From positions 19,518-83,517 of the forward strand of contig JAPOUU010000018.1 of assembly GCA_026708505.1 (NCBI GenBank): a DNA stretch of 64,000 nucleotides, given 5' to 3'. The translations under genes and the position numbers were made by a program. This document shows positions 8,822 through 18,057 of the stretch, one piece after another; positions within the stretch are counted from its first letter, which is position 1; each line of letters begins with the position of its first letter. This DNA is from Hyphomicrobiales bacterium. Its GTDB lineage: Bacteria > Pseudomonadota > Alphaproteobacteria > JAPOUT01. The notes below the pieces were generated by a model. That model worked only from the letters and a program-made list of their open reading frames with translations, was not told the DNA's origin and made no database searches.

Positions 8822-9463
8822 TTACGATTCGAGCGGGGGAAAGATTTCTTCGAAACTTTTATAGAGCGCGTTATCAATGTCTTCGGTTGTGACATTAATT
8901 CCGAGATCTTCGCAACTTGTCACTCCGTGGTTCTGAACTCCGCATGGAACGATGCCCGAGAAGTGCTCGAGCTGAGGACTGATGTTGATGGAGATTCCGT
9001 GGAAAGTTACCCAGTGCCGGATTCGAATTCCAACGGCCGCGATTTTATCTTCCCGTTTTCCTTCGCGCTCGACCCATATGCCGATGCGGTCGGTTCTGCG
9101 CTCGCCGCTGATGTTAAAGTGTTTGAGCGTGTTGATAATCCATTGCTCGAGGTTGTGGACGAAGAGTCGGACGTCGCGTTTTCGTTTATTGAGATTGAGG
9201 ACGGTGTATGCAATTCGCTGTCCGGGTCCGTGGTATGTGTATTGGCCGCCTCGTCCGGTCTTATAAACGGGAAAGCGTGAGGGTGTAAGCAGATCGCTTT
9301 CAACGGCGGATGTTCCCGCAGTGTAGAGCGGTGGATGTTCGAGGAGCCAGACGAGTTCGGGGGCATCTTTGTGAATGATGTCGTTGACGCGCTCTTCCAT
9401 GAATTGGACGGCGTCGGGATACTCAATGGGTTGCGTGGATATTTTCCATTCGGGCGGGGTCAT
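8822..9463 (-). CDS. lipB: Octanoyl-[acyl carrier protein]:protein octanoyltransferase
   Basis: This 213-residue enzyme moves octanoyl groups from acyl carrier protein to lipoyl domains of dehydrogenase complexes and the glycine cleavage H protein, the first step of lipoate assembly. The family motifs are all visible: [12 protein letters not shown] near residue 71, [17 protein letters not shown] with the catalytic Lys140, and GIVPCGV with the catalytic Cys174. Length is normal. It is convergent with pccA, separated by only 7 bases, so the two transcripts must terminate within each other's genes or share a terminator that I cannot see. Confidence 0.95.
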   Translation of the reverse strand: MTPPEWKISTQPIEYPDAVQFMEERVNDIIHKDAPELVWLLEHPPLYTAGTSAVESDLLTPSRFPVYKTGRGGQYTYHGPGQRIAYTVLNLNKRKRDVRLFVHNLEQWIINTLKHFNISGERRTDRIGIWVEREGKREDKIAAVGIRIRHWVTFHGISINISPQLEHFSGIVPCGVQNHGVTSCEDLGINVTTEDIDNALYKSFEEIFPPLES

Positions 9464-9521
9464 GGGTGGATTGTATCATTATCCGCCGAAGTGCGCCCGA
9501 ATCCCTTCGACTTCCGGAAAC

Positions 9522-10073
9522 TTATTCTTTCCACTTAATTGAGCAGCCCATTGAAGGTTCTTGTGCTTCCGGTCCTTTGCCCGTTTTTGCAATCAGGCGC
9601 ATGGCATCAAGCAATTCAGGCGTGCGGCCTTCTGCATTGCTATCCATTCTGGCGTCATCAAGACGTCCGCGATATTGAAGTTCCCTGTCGGCATTAAAAC
9701 CAAAGAAGTCCGGTGTGCAGACCGCATCATAAGCCTTGCCGATCTCTTGGGTTTCATCAACGAGATACGGAAAGGTCATGCCGTGCTGTGCGGCGAATTT
9801 CTTCATATTATCGGGACTGTCGGACGGCACATAAGTGTAATCATTCGACATAATCCCCACCACGCCGATACCGTCTTCTTGCAACGCTTTGGCATCGGCA
9901 ACAAGACGGTCAATAATGGCTTGCACGTAAGGGCAATGGTTGCAGATAAACGCAACAAGCAGACCTTTTTCACCCATGACATCGTCTAGCGAATACATCT
10001 TTCCATCAGGGTCCGAAAGGTTAAACGCAGGGGCTTTCCTTCCAAAATCGCAGGTTAGTGAATCAAGCGGCAT
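9522..10073 (-). CDS. Thioredoxin-like (AhpC/TSA-type) family protein
   Basis: This 183-residue cytoplasmic protein has a thioredoxin fold. It opens with FGRKAPAFNLSDPDGKMYSL as in peroxiredoxin-like proteins and carries a redox pair in FICNHCPYVQAI (CxxC), with the cis-Pro region VCTPDFFGF further on. The CNHCPY form is typical of a group of uncharacterised redoxins often annotated as thioredoxin family protein; it is not a classical Trx or a typical 2-Cys peroxiredoxin. There is no signal peptide. AGGAGA lies 7 bases before the ATG, and a near-consensus sigma-70 promoter lies just upstream (10099-10127), so it is likely transcribed on its own. Confidence 0.8.
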   Translation of the reverse strand: MPLDSLTCDFGRKAPAFNLSDPDGKMYSLDDVMGEKGLLVAFICNHCPYVQAIIDRLVADAKALQEDGIGVVGIMSNDYTYVPSDSPDNMKKFAAQHGMTFPYLVDETQEIGKAYDAVCTPDFFGFNADRELQYRGRLDDARMDSNAEGRTPELLDAMRLIAKTGKGPEAQEPSMGCSIKWKE

Positions 10074-10098
10074 TTTTAATCTCCTAATTTTGCAACTT

Positions 10099-10127
10099 AT
10101 TATCTAAGGTTTTAGGTAAATTGTCAA
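10099..10127 (-). promoter_or_regulatory. Sigma-70-type promoter of the thioredoxin-like gene
   Basis: On the minus strand TTGACA (10122-10127) and GATAAT (10099-10104) are separated by exactly 17 bases. This is close to the housekeeping consensus and sits 26-54 bases before the start codon of the thioredoxin-like gene, leaving room for a short leader with AGGAGA. Confidence 0.75.
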
Positions 10128-10341
10128 TAATGGACCGAGAAATGATTGCGGAAACCGGCATACGCTCCTACTCCGTCAACACTGCGTCAGTGCGCCTATA
10201 AAATCGATTTCAGCAGAGTAGTTGCACTGCTTTAATCCATTCAGAATCAATTCCTTTCAAAAAAAGTTAAACGGGCTCATTCGAATCTTTTTCATCGATC
10301 ACAGATGATGTATTGAGATGGTATGAATTTTTTGTTTTTAC

Positions 10342-10824
10342 TTAACCGTTTTTGTTTCTTTTAGAAAAATTTTCAACAAAAACTCGTGCCGCCACTGGGC
10401 CACCCACGCCAATTGCAATTATCAAAACTCCGAAGACTGCAGCAGGCCAACTGTTAGAAAGAGCTACAACGCTTCCCCCTGTCAGAATAGAGGATAATGC
10501 AACAGAGGCACCAATAAACTGCCCAATCTTCCGCCGTTCGTGGCGACGGGCAGTATTTGTCTCAGTAAGACTCATAATTCTTTCGGCGCTACCCGGTAGA
10601 ATATTTTCATATTGCCGTAAAATTTCAGGGTGCGGCAAGGGGCCTATATGCAAAGTTGTCTCCCCATAGACAGGCATAGGCCGCACCTCTCTCCCCTCTT
10701 CTGAGGTCTTCTCGAGCGATTTCGACCGTTCGGTTACCGCTCTTGTGTCTTCAGTAGAATCAGACGGTGAGCTGCTGATAGGCTTCTCTGATTGACTTTC
10801 CGAGGTCTCGCGCCGCTCGCTCAT
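10342..10824 (-). CDS. DUF2335-like small membrane protein
   Basis: This 160-residue protein has an N-terminal half that is charged and low in complexity (many Ser, Glu, Lys), then the segment GPLPHPEILRQYENILPGSA followed by ERIMSLTETNTARRHERR, and two hydrophobic helices at about 103-122 and 126-146, ending in a basic tail. The middle segment plus two helices matches what I know as DUF2335, a predicted membrane family of unknown role often seen in accessory DNA. The chosen start has AAGGAA about 7 bases upstream but lies 65 bases inside the preceding small gene; an internal Met (MPVYGETT) is an alternative start. The region is visibly more AT-rich than its neighbours, suggesting recent acquisition. 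Confidence 0.65.
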   Translation of the reverse strand: MSERRETSESQSEKPISSSPSDSTEDTRAVTERSKSLEKTSEEGREVRPMPVYGETTLHIGPLPHPEILRQYENILPGSAERIMSLTETNTARRHERRKIGQFIGASVALSSILTGGSVVALSNSWPAAVFGVLIIAIGVGGPVAARVFVENFSKRNKNG

Positions 10825-11011
10825 CCTTTGTTCCTTGGGTCTGCTGTTCTAATTCGAAAATTCCGGCATGAAAAGCTTCCCAAAAAGCGAAGCCAACTTC
10901 CTTGTAGGCAATTCGAGTATCTTCCCAAGGGTCATCTTCTTCTCCCGCAGGATATAGAAAAAAGGTATCCATATACCCTTGAAAATATGCATTCTTTCGG
11001 AGTGTTTCCAT
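10760..11011 (-). CDS. Hypothetical 83-residue protein upstream of the DUF2335-like gene
   Basis: I do not recognise this protein. It is 83 residues long, acidic and aromatic-rich in its first half (METLRKNAYFQGYMDTFFLY, then EEDDPWEDTR), has an amphipathic middle (FAFWEAFHAGIFELEQQTQG) and a charged C-terminal helix. There is no signal peptide or membrane segment. Its last 65 bases overlap the beginning of the DUF2335-like gene in another frame, which points to co-expression if both starts are right. It could be a small partner of the membrane protein. Confidence 0.45.
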   Translation of the reverse strand: METLRKNAYFQGYMDTFFLYPAGEEDDPWEDTRIAYKEVGFAFWEAFHAGIFELEQQTQGTKDERAARDLGKSIREAYQQLTV

Positions 11012-11184
11012 AGGGCTCCCGCTTTTACTTCCTAACCAGAACGGCTCTTTCTAAACTGGTCAGTACTATACAGCAGTCGTATTCAATGTGCAACATGGGG
11101 TAATTATGGCTGAAAATTCGACCGAATTTGGGTAAAAAATTGAGTTTGCTGAAAAGGACCAGAGACGTCTCCAATTTCCCTCTT

Positions 11185-11994
11185 TTAGTGGAACGCATGC
11201 GCGATAGGGCCGTGCCCTTTACCAAACCCGGGCGCCTCAACAATCCCCCGCCGTACATGCGCGAGCGCCTGCTCAACCGCCTCATGCAATCCGAGGCCTT
11301 TTGCCAGCAGCACCGCAATCGCCGATGCCAGCGAGCACCCCGTTCCATGCGTATGCACCGTATCAATGCGCTTGTTCGGAAACCGCATACTCTTCCCGTC
11401 CTTCAACACCAACACATCAACCAGCTCGTCTCCGTCCCCGTGCCCTCCTTTCACCAACGCCGCCTTGGCTCCCATTTCCAGGAGCGCCTCTCCGGCTTTG
11501 CGCGCATCCGATTCGCTGCGAATCGTTATGCCGGTGAGCTCTCGCGCTTCGGGGATGTTCGGCGTGACGACATCGGCGAGGGGCACGAGCATTTCACGGA
11601 GTTTCCCGACCGCATCGGGCGATAACAATGCGGCGCCTCCTTTTGCGACCATGACGGGATCAAGCACATAGGGTATTTTCCCGCCGCCTTTGGCGGCGTT
11701 GCGTATCTCTTCCGCGACGGCTTCGATGATTTCGGCATTGACGAGCATGCCGCTCTTCAGGGCATCGGCTCCGATATCCTCGAGCACGGCGCGTATTTGT
11801 GCGCGCACGAAGTCCGCGGAGACTTCGAAAACTCCGTGAACGCCGAGGGTGTTTTGTGCGGTAAGGGCGGTGATTGCAGAGGCGGCATAGCCTCCTAGTG
11901 CGGTGATGATTTTACAATCGGCTTGAATTCCCGCGCCGCCGGAGGAATCGGATCCGGCAATAACCAGAACGCGCGCGCGCGCGTAGCGGCTCAT
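11185..11994 (-). CDS. thiD: Hydroxymethylpyrimidine/phosphomethylpyrimidine kinase
   Basis: This 269-residue enzyme phosphorylates hydroxymethylpyrimidine twice to the pyrophosphate form used by ThiE in thiamine synthesis. It is a ribokinase-fold enzyme with [20 protein letters not shown] at the N-terminus, the substrate segment [28 protein letters not shown] in the middle and the anion-hole/catalytic segment [17 protein letters not shown] at about residue 210. Length is standard. It overlaps glmM by 4 bases (ATGA), so it is the distal gene of a glmM-thiD transcript. Its pathway partner thiE is far away at 37768. Confidence 0.95.
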   Translation of the reverse strand: MSRYARARVLVIAGSDSSGGAGIQADCKIITALGGYAASAITALTAQNTLGVHGVFEVSADFVRAQIRAVLEDIGADALKSGMLVNAEIIEAVAEEIRNAAKGGGKIPYVLDPVMVAKGGAALLSPDAVGKLREMLVPLADVVTPNIPEARELTGITIRSESDARKAGEALLEMGAKAALVKGGHGDGDELVDVLVLKDGKSMRFPNKRIDTVHTHGTGCSLASAIAVLLAKGLGLHEAVEQALAHVRRGIVEAPGFGKGHGPIAHAFH

Positions 11995-13334
11995 GCGGCT
12001 TGTTCGATGGCGTTCGCGACGCTCCCGACGACATCATGGACGAGTGTTTCGTCCTCACATTCGCCCATGACCCGGACGATGCTTTCGGTACCGGACTTCC
12101 GGATGACAAGACGCCCGCGATTTTCAAGTCGCTTGTGCGCGCTGTCGATGGCGGCTTGCACGTTGTTCTTTTGCAGCGGGTCATCGGATCCGATGGGGAC
12201 GTTCCGCAACAGTTGCGGGACGGGATCGAAGAGTTTGGCAAGTTTGGAGAGCGGCTGCTCGGACGCTTGTTGAACGGAAAGAATCTGCAGCGCGGCGATG
12301 AGGCCGTCGCCGGTTGTTGCGAAGTCGCTCATGACGATGTGCCCGGATGATTCGCCTGCAAGGTTGATGTTGCGGTTTCGCATTTCCTGGACGAGGTATC
12401 GGTCGCCGACGGGAGAGCGATGAAGCTTTAGGTTGATGTCGTTGAGGTATCGCTCGAGTCCGAGGTTGGACATGATGGTCGCAACGATGCCGTCGCCGCG
12501 CAAGGTTCCCTTGTTGCTCCAGTGCGTTGCGATGAGAGCGAGTATTTGGTCGCTATCGATGATCTTTCCGGTTTCATCGGCAATGATCACGCGGTCGGCA
12601 TCTCCGTCCAGGGCGATGCCGATGTCGGCCCGATGCTTTCGCACTTCGCCGCACATGTATTCCGGGTTTGTGGAACCGCACCCTTCATTAATGTTGAAGC
12701 CGTTGGGCTGGGAGGCTATGGAGATGACTTCCGCGCCGAGTTCCCAGAGCGCCGTGGGGGCGACTTTGTATGCGGCGCCGTTTGCGCAGTCGAGAACGAT
12801 GCGCATGCCTTCAAGGGAGCGGGCGCCGTTAAAGCATGATTTCGCGAATTGAATGTATCGCGCGTGAGCGTCGGCAACGCGTTTGGCCTTGCCGAGCTGC
12901 TTGGGCTCGACGAGATGGTCGTTGAGACCGTTGTCCATGTGTTTCTCGATTTGGAGCTCGATGTCGTCGGAAAGTTTATGTCCGTCGGGACCGAAGAGTT
13001 TGATGCCGTTGTCTTCGAAGTTGTTGTGTGATGCGGAGATCATCGCGCCCATGTCGGCACGCAGCGTGCGGGTGAGGAAGGCAACGGCGGGGGTCGGCAG
13101 GGGGCCGACAAGGAAAACGTCCATGCCCATGGATGTAAACCCTGCCGTCATGGCGGATTCGATCATGTATCCGGAAAGCCGTGTGTCTTTGCCGATGAGG
13201 ACTCTGTGGCGGTGGGCTCCTCTGCGAAGGGTGTGTCCCGCCGCCATGCCGAGTCGGAGAGCCATCTCGGCGCGCATGTTCTGGGAGTTTGCGCGTCCTC
13301 GAATTCCGTCAGTGCCGAAGTATTTTCGTTCCAT
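11991..13334 (-). CDS. glmM: Phosphoglucosamine mutase
   Basis: This 447-residue cytoplasmic enzyme interconverts glucosamine-6-phosphate and glucosamine-1-phosphate for peptidoglycan and lipopolysaccharide precursors. It starts [16 protein letters not shown] and has the phosphoserine loop [17 protein letters not shown] with the catalytic serine at about residue 100, the metal loop [14 protein letters not shown], the sugar-binding loop [11 protein letters not shown] and the phosphate-binding loop [12 protein letters not shown] near the end. Length is standard for GlmM. In related bacteria it follows ftsH/folP directly; here a hipBA pair in the opposite orientation lies between them. Confidence 0.96.
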   Translation of the reverse strand: MERKYFGTDGIRGRANSQNMRAEMALRLGMAAGHTLRRGAHRHRVLIGKDTRLSGYMIESAMTAGFTSMGMDVFLVGPLPTPAVAFLTRTLRADMGAMISASHNNFEDNGIKLFGPDGHKLSDDIELQIEKHMDNGLNDHLVEPKQLGKAKRVADAHARYIQFAKSCFNGARSLEGMRIVLDCANGAAYKVAPTALWELGAEVISIASQPNGFNINEGCGSTNPEYMCGEVRKHRADIGIALDGDADRVIIADETGKIIDSDQILALIATHWSNKGTLRGDGIVATIMSNLGLERYLNDINLKLHRSPVGDRYLVQEMRNRNINLAGESSGHIVMSDFATTGDGLIAALQILSVQQASEQPLSKLAKLFDPVPQLLRNVPIGSDDPLQKNNVQAAIDSAHKRLENRGRLVIRKSGTESIVRVMGECEDETLVHDVVGSVANAIEQAA

Positions 13335-13563
13335 AACCCACTCTGCGCTTTCGCGCCTGACTCTCCTGTTACTTTATGACTTGTTCACACTTCTTGTGTG
13401 CGGGTCCAATGATACGGGAGGTTTGCATTTTGTAGAATTAACTATTTTTTACCGATTCTTACATTGCGTTGCGCCGGGCTGCGGGGGCGGGGGGTGAACC
13501 GGATGCTTTAAAGGGCCTCTTCGGGAGAGAATAGGCAAGACAGAAATATTAAATATACCGATA

Positions 13564-13592
13564 TTGAAATAATGTCCATTATCATTTACACT
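13564..13592 (+). promoter_or_regulatory. Putative hipBA promoter
   Basis: TTGAAA (13564-13569) and TACACT (13587-13592) are 17 bases apart on the plus strand, placing a transcription start near 13599, just before hipB. The left half of the inverted repeat fills most of the spacer, so a protein bound there would block RNA polymerase. The boxes were read by eye. Confidence 0.55.
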
Positions 13593-13623
13593 AAATATGT
13601 TAATGTAAGCGATAATGGACATT
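13571..13623. promoter_or_regulatory. hipBA operator: 13-base inverted repeat
   Basis: AATGTCCATTATC (13571-13583) and its exact reverse complement GATAATGGACATT (13611-13623) lie 40 bases apart centre to centre, about four helical turns. A smaller TTACA/TGTAA pair (13586-13590, 13604-13608) lies inside. The left arm lies within the promoter spacer and the right arm covers the first possible hipB start codon. This is the expected layout for autoregulation by the HipB dimer, with HipA as co-repressor; the binding itself is inferred. Confidence 0.75.
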
Positions 13624-13965
13624 AAAATGAAACCATTCGAAGTCACAATTCCGATTCCCGCCCGCCATGCCCTGCGAAAGTTTGGCGCGGACATTCGGAA
13701 TGCGCGCAGACGCCGGCGCATTTCAACGGCGGTGATGGCCGAGCGGGCTTCCATCAGCCGTATGACTCTCAACAAAGTCGAAAAAGGCGACCCAAATGTT
13801 GCTCTTGGCATTTATGCCAAAGTGTTGTTTGTGCTCGGCGCGACCGACCGTCTCGCGGAGCTCGCAGATGCCAAGCATGACAGCGTTGGGCTGAGCCTGG
13901 AAGATGAGATTCTGCCAAAACGCATCAGAATACCCGGCGCCAAAAAACCAAGAGGAACCGGGTAA
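13615..13965 (+). CDS. hipB: HipB-like antitoxin / autorepressor (XRE helix-turn-helix)
   Basis: This 116-residue DNA-binding protein should neutralise the HipA-type kinase encoded next to it and repress their promoter. Residues about 25-65 form a helix-turn-helix: GADIRNARRRRRISTAVMAE, then RASISRMTLNKVEKGDPNVA, followed by a helical LGIYAKVLFVLGATDRLAEL segment. A Met at residue 5 (13627) is an alternative start; the first ATG lies inside the right operator arm. The stop overlaps the hipA start (TAATG), and AGAGGA precedes hipA. The C-terminal tail is basic, rich in Lys, Arg and Pro, which may be where it meets HipA. Confidence 0.85.
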   Translation: MDIKMKPFEVTIPIPARHALRKFGADIRNARRRRRISTAVMAERASISRMTLNKVEKGDPNVALGIYAKVLFVLGATDRLAELADAKHDSVGLSLEDEILPKRIRIPGAKKPRGTG

Positions 13966-15230
13966 TGGACAGAGAGGTTTTTGTTTATATTGATTTGGTG
14001 GGCGTATCCGTTCTTGTTGGGCGGTTGTGGTCGCGTGTGCGCAACGGACGTGAAAGCGCATCTTTTGAGTATGATCGAACCTGGTTGGAAAATCCGCAAC
14101 GCTTCGCCCTGGAACCCGCCCTCACGCTTACGCCGGGCACGTTTCATGCATCGTCGGAAAGAAAATTATTTGGTGCGTTTGGTGACTCCGCGCCCGACCG
14201 TTGGGGTCGCGAAATCATGTCTCGCAACGAGAGTCAGTGCGCGAGGCACAAAGGAGAAACTCCGCGTACGCTCTTCGAGTCTGATTTCCTTCTCCTTGTT
14301 GATGACGAGGCTCGTCAGGGCGCTCTTCGGTTCAAGATCGATCCGGAAGGGGCATTCCTAACAACCGGGGGGCAACCACGTATTCCGCCATTGGTGGACC
14401 TGCAACGCTTGCTCTCGGCGACCGAACGACTCGAAGAGGATAGAGAAAGTGATGAAGATGTGCGGTTGCTGATTGCGCCTGGTTCTTCTCTTGGCGGCGC
14501 GCGTCCGAAGGCTTGCGTACGGGATAACGATGGTCATCTGGCGCTGGCCAAATTCCCGAGCCGAAAAGACAGTTTCAATGTCGTTCTATGGGAGGGTGTT
14601 GCCCTGTCTCTTGCCAAAAAAGCCGGCATTGATGTTCCTGATTGGAGCATCGAGAAGGTTGGCGGAAATCCCGTCCTTCTCATTCGCCGCTTTGACAGGG
14701 TAAAGAGTGAGCGCCTCCCGTTTCTCTCCGCTATGAGCATGCTAGGTGCAAGCGACCGTGAAACTCGTTCTTACATGGAAATCGCCGATGCACTTAAGCA
14801 ATACGGCGCAGAAACCAAGACGGACTTGATTCATCTCTGGCGCCGCATTGTGTTTAACGTTCTCGTGTCCAACACGGACGATCATTTGCGCAATCACGGG
14901 TTCCTCTACGCGGGTCATAAAGGATGGCGGCTTTCGCCGGCCTATGACTTAAACCCCACGCCCCAAAATGTCCGTCCACGCTTTCTTTCCACAACCATCG
15001 GTTTGGACGATCCCGCAACTTCCATTGATCATGCCTTGGAAACGGCTGAATACTACGGATTAAAACCGGCGCGCGCGAAGAGTATTATCTTGGAAGTTGC
15101 TTGCGCCGTGTCCGACTGGCAGAAGGAAGCCGCCCGTTTGGGCATTGCTGCGCGTGATATCAAGCGCATGGAATCCGCTTTTGTCCACGAGGATTTAGAG
15201 AAGGCTTTGCGTCTGACTCCCGGAGAGTAG
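13965..15230 (+). CDS. hipA: HipA-like serine/threonine kinase toxin
   Basis: This 421-residue protein is a HipA-family kinase; E. coli HipA phosphorylates glutamyl-tRNA synthetase, inhibiting translation and promoting persistence. The parts needed for activity look intact. There is an N-subdomain with FGAFGDSAPDRWGREIM (about 70-85), a Gly-rich loop PGSSLGGARPKA (172-183) whose serine is the position autophosphorylated in HipA, a lysine in LALAKFPS (196), the catalytic SNTDDHLRNHGF segment (303-313) and the metal-binding AYDLNP (326-331). It lies directly after hipB with a one-base overlap. The pair is on the opposite strand to the genes on both sides, consistent with insertion as a cassette. 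The target in this organism is unknown. Confidence 0.9.
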   Translation: MDREVFVYIDLVGVSVLVGRLWSRVRNGRESASFEYDRTWLENPQRFALEPALTLTPGTFHASSERKLFGAFGDSAPDRWGREIMSRNESQCARHKGETPRTLFESDFLLLVDDEARQGALRFKIDPEGAFLTTGGQPRIPPLVDLQRLLSATERLEEDRESDEDVRLLIAPGSSLGGARPKACVRDNDGHLALAKFPSRKDSFNVVLWEGVALSLAKKAGIDVPDWSIEKVGGNPVLLIRRFDRVKSERLPFLSAMSMLGASDRETRSYMEIADALKQYGAETKTDLIHLWRRIVFNVLVSNTDDHLRNHGFLYAGHKGWRLSPAYDLNPTPQNVRPRFLSTTIGLDDPATSIDHALETAEYYGLKPARAKSIILEVACAVSDWQKEAARLGIAARDIKRMESAFVHEDLEKALRLTPGE

Positions 15231-15301
15231 CAGAGCGGGAAAGGTCGAGAATCCCGAGTCACACATGCGACGCGGCGGAGGCAATTATTTCTCCGGGGAT
15301 T

Positions 15302-16120
15302 TTAAGCCGGGCGCAACTCCGGTTCATCGAAGCACTCCCACACCCGGAGGGATTCCCGCAGAGGTTTGGGTTGATGCGTTCGAATATATCGGGCCCCCTG
15401 CGCCGCCGCGAAAATCTCGCTTGCCAAACTCGCCGCCCCGACCTCTTCAAGCGGCACCCCGGCAATCTCCCGTAAAAAGGACTTCCTTGATGTTGATATG
15501 AGAATCGGCAATCCGAATCGCTCCTGCAATTGCGGAATGTCGCGCAGGATTCGAACGCTGTCGGAAGTGTCGGGCGAAAGAAAAAATCCCATCCCGGGGT
15601 CGAGAATCAGGCGCTTCTTTGCCACCCCTGCTTGTTCCAGCGCGCCGATTCGCTTCTCAAAAAAATCGATGACCCTCTCGGTGACAGGACGCGAATCATC
15701 CGGGGCTTTCCGCGAAGCCCGGCCGATTCGCTGGGACGAATGCATCGCAATCAAAAAGCACTCGGCTTGCGCGAGTTCCGCATGGAAGGAAGGATCCGCG
15801 AATCCCTGAATGTCGTTGAGATAATTTACGCCCAGGTTTATTGCGAATCGCTGCGTCTCGGTCGCAAAACTGTCAATGCTCAGAGTTGCCCCGCGAGCGA
15901 GCAATTCTTCGCAGACCGGTGCCAGGCGTGCGATTTCTTCTTCGGGCGGGACGGCTTGTGCGGAGGGATTGCTTGCGGCGGCGCCGAGATCAAGTATGTC
16001 CGCGCCTTCTTCAAGCAACCGAAGCCCGTGCTCAATGGCGGCGCGGGGCTCGAAAAACCGTCCTCCGTCGGAGAAGGAGTCTTCGGTGATGTTGACGATG
16101 CCGAGCAGTTTGGGACGCAT
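15302..16120 (-). CDS. folP: Dihydropteroate synthase (variant motif 2)
   Basis: This 272-residue cytoplasmic enzyme joins p-aminobenzoate to the pterin in folate synthesis. The TIM-barrel motifs are recognisable: GIVNITEDSFSDGG at the N-terminus, SIDSFATET and LNDIQGFADPS, LILDPGMGFF, LISTSRKSFLREI with the substrate lysine, and the C-terminal IRTHQP with the phosphate-binding Arg. Two places differ from the usual enzyme: NVTPDSF is NITEDSF, and the loop normally DIGGESTRPG is DLGAAASNPS. I recall such a variant from other proteobacteria, so it is probably a functional subfamily. It follows ftsH after 20 bases. Confidence 0.85.
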   Translation of the reverse strand: MRPKLLGIVNITEDSFSDGGRFFEPRAAIEHGLRLLEEGADILDLGAAASNPSAQAVPPEEEIARLAPVCEELLARGATLSIDSFATETQRFAINLGVNYLNDIQGFADPSFHAELAQAECFLIAMHSSQRIGRASRKAPDDSRPVTERVIDFFEKRIGALEQAGVAKKRLILDPGMGFFLSPDTSDSVRILRDIPQLQERFGLPILISTSRKSFLREIAGVPLEEVGAASLASEIFAAAQGARYIRTHQPKPLRESLRVWECFDEPELRPA

Positions 16121-16140
16121 GTCTCGCCCCTGCGGTGCGA

Positions 16141-18057
16141 CTATGCCGAGCCTTGCGGTGCGGGTCCGGGGATGTCGACGGAGCCGGGTTCTTCGACGTC
16201 CGGCACGGAACCGTTTGTGCCGGTGGGAGCGCTATCGACGTCGCCGCGCACGGGCTCAATGCCTTTGAGCAGGTTTTTAATCTCCTCGCCGGTGAGGGTT
16301 TCGTACTCGAGCAATCCTTTTGCGATGATGTGCAGGTCGCCGATGTGCTCTTTGAGAATGTTGTTCGCAACTTGGTAGGAATTGTCGACGAGGTTGCGGA
16401 TTTCTTCGTCAATGAGCCGTTGCGTTTCCTCGGAGGAGTTCTGCTGCCGCGCAACCGAATGTCCGAGGAAAACTTCTTCCTCGTTTTCGCGGTAGGCGAG
16501 GGGCCCGAGCTTGTCCGACATTCCGTATTGTGTGACCATTGCACGCGCCATTTTGGTTGCCACGGAGATGTCCGAGGTTGCACCGGACGTGACCTGGTCG
16601 TATCCGAAGATAAGCTCTTCGGCAATCCGTCCGCCCATAGCCACCGCGATGTCGGCTTTGAGTTTCTCGCGCGTGACGGAAAGCTTGTCGCGTTCGGGCA
16701 GGCGCATGACCATGCCGAGAGCGCGTCCGCGCGGGATGATTGTTGCTTTGTGAATGGGATCGGACGCAGGCATGTGCAGGGCAACAAGGGCGTGCCCGCC
16801 TTCGTGGTATGCGGTGAGTTTCTTTTCGTCCTCGGTCATCACCATGGAGCGCCGCTCGGCGCCCATCATTACCTTGTCCTTGGCGTCTTCAAGTTCGGAG
16901 ATGGTGACCATGCGCTTGCCTCTCCGTGCGGCGAGCAGCGCGGCTTCATTAATCAGATTGGCGAGGTCGGCACCGGAGAATCCCGGCGTTCCTCTCGCGA
17001 TGGTGCGGATGTCCACATTGGGAGCGGCCGGAACCTTGCGCATGTGGACTTTGAGGATTTTCTCGCGTCCGATGATGTCGGGATTCGGGACGACGACCTG
17101 CCGGTCGAAGCGGCCCGGGCGCAACAGGGCTGGATCCAGCACGTCGGGCCGGTTGGTCGCGGCAATCAGGATGACGCCTTCGTTCGCTTCGAAGCCGTCC
17201 ATTTCAACGAGGAGCTGGTTGAGGGTCTGTTCGCGTTCGTCGTTTCCGCCGCCCAGGCCCGCGCCGCGGTGGCGTCCGACCGCATCGATTTCATCGATGA
17301 AGATGATGCAGGGCGCGTTCTTCTTGGCTTGCTCGAACATGTTGCGCACCCGGGAGGCTCCCACGCCGACGAACATTTCGACGAAGTCGGATCCGGAGAT
17401 GGTGAAGAAGGGAACATTCGCTTCCCCGGCGATGGCGCGCGCAAGCAGGGTTTTACCGGTTCCCGGCGGTCCCACGAGCAACGCGCCCTTGGGAATCCGT
17501 CCGCCGAGACGCTGGAAGCGTCCGGGGCTTTTCAGAAACTCGACTATCTCCTGGAGTTCGTCTTTGGCTTCGTCAATGCCGGCAACGTCGTCAAAGGTGA
17601 CGCGTCCGCCTGTTTCGTTGAGGAGTTTGGCTTTCGAGCGTCCAAAGCTCATCGCCTTTCCTCCGCCGCTTTGCATTTGCCGCATGAAGAAAATCCACAC
17701 GCCGACAAGCAGCAGCATCGGGAACCACGAAATAAGAATGTTCAGCAGCGAAGTTCCCTTCGTTGCAGAGGGTGCCGCGGAGATGTCCACGCCCTTGTCG
17801 TAAAGGCGCTGCACGAGTCCGGGATCATCAGGCGCGATGGTGGAGAAGGCCCTGCCGTCGGTGTAGTGTCCGGTGATTTGCTGGTCTTCGATGAGGACAT
17901 CGCGGACGTTTCCGGCGTCCGTTTCGGCGAGCAACTGGGAAAAGTTGATTGCCTCGGAGCGTCCGCCCACCACGGGTCCGCCCTGGAACAGATTGAAAAG
18001 CGCAAGCACTAAAACGGCGATAACCGCCCAAAGGATGAAATTCTTCAGATTCGACAC
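16141..18057 (-). CDS. ftsH: ATP-dependent zinc metalloprotease FtsH
   Basis: This 638-residue inner-membrane AAA+ protease degrades misfolded membrane proteins and regulators. It has a first membrane helix at residues about 4-22, a periplasmic domain of about 85 residues, a second helix ([20 protein letters not shown]), an AAA domain with Walker [14 protein letters not shown] and Walker [11 protein letters not shown], the second-region arginines RPGRFDRQV, and the zinc site HEGGH with a downstream Glu/Asp ligand. Length is standard. The C-terminus is a Pro/Gly/Asp tail. It lies between tilS and folP, as in related bacteria. Confidence 0.97.
   Translation of the reverse strand: MSNLKNFILWAVIAVLVLALFNLFQGGPVVGGRSEAINFSQLLAETDAGNVRDVLIEDQQITGHYTDGRAFSTIAPDDPGLVQRLYDKGVDISAAPSATKGTSLLNILISWFPMLLLVGVWIFFMRQMQSGGGKAMSFGRSKAKLLNETGGRVTFDDVAGIDEAKDELQEIVEFLKSPGRFQRLGGRIPKGALLVGPPGTGKTLLARAIAGEANVPFFTISGSDFVEMFVGVGASRVRNMFEQAKKNAPCIIFIDEIDAVGRHRGAGLGGGNDEREQTLNQLLVEMDGFEANEGVILIAATNRPDVLDPALLRPGRFDRQVVVPNPDIIGREKILKVHMRKVPAAPNVDIRTIARGTPGFSGADLANLINEAALLAARRGKRMVTISELEDAKDKVMMGAERRSMVMTEDEKKLTAYHEGGHALVALHMPASDPIHKATIIPRGRALGMVMRLPERDKLSVTREKLKADIAVAMGGRIAEELIFGYDQVTSGATSDISVATKMARAMVTQYGMSDKLGPLAYRENEEEVFLGHSVARQQNSSEETQRLIDEEIRNLVDNSYQVANNILKEHIGDLHIIAKGLLEYETLTGEEIKNLLKGIEPVRGDVDSAPTGTNGSVPDVEEPGSVDIPGPAPQGSA

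Noticed and set aside
11025..11366. 113-codon minus-strand frame at the end of thiD
   Set aside because: Most of it is thiD read in another frame, Arg/Cys-rich; the remainder is intergenic.
16135..18012. 625-codon open frame on the plus strand antisense to ftsH
   Set aside because: It mirrors the codon bias of ftsH on the other strand and has no recognisable domain; ftsH itself is unmistakable.
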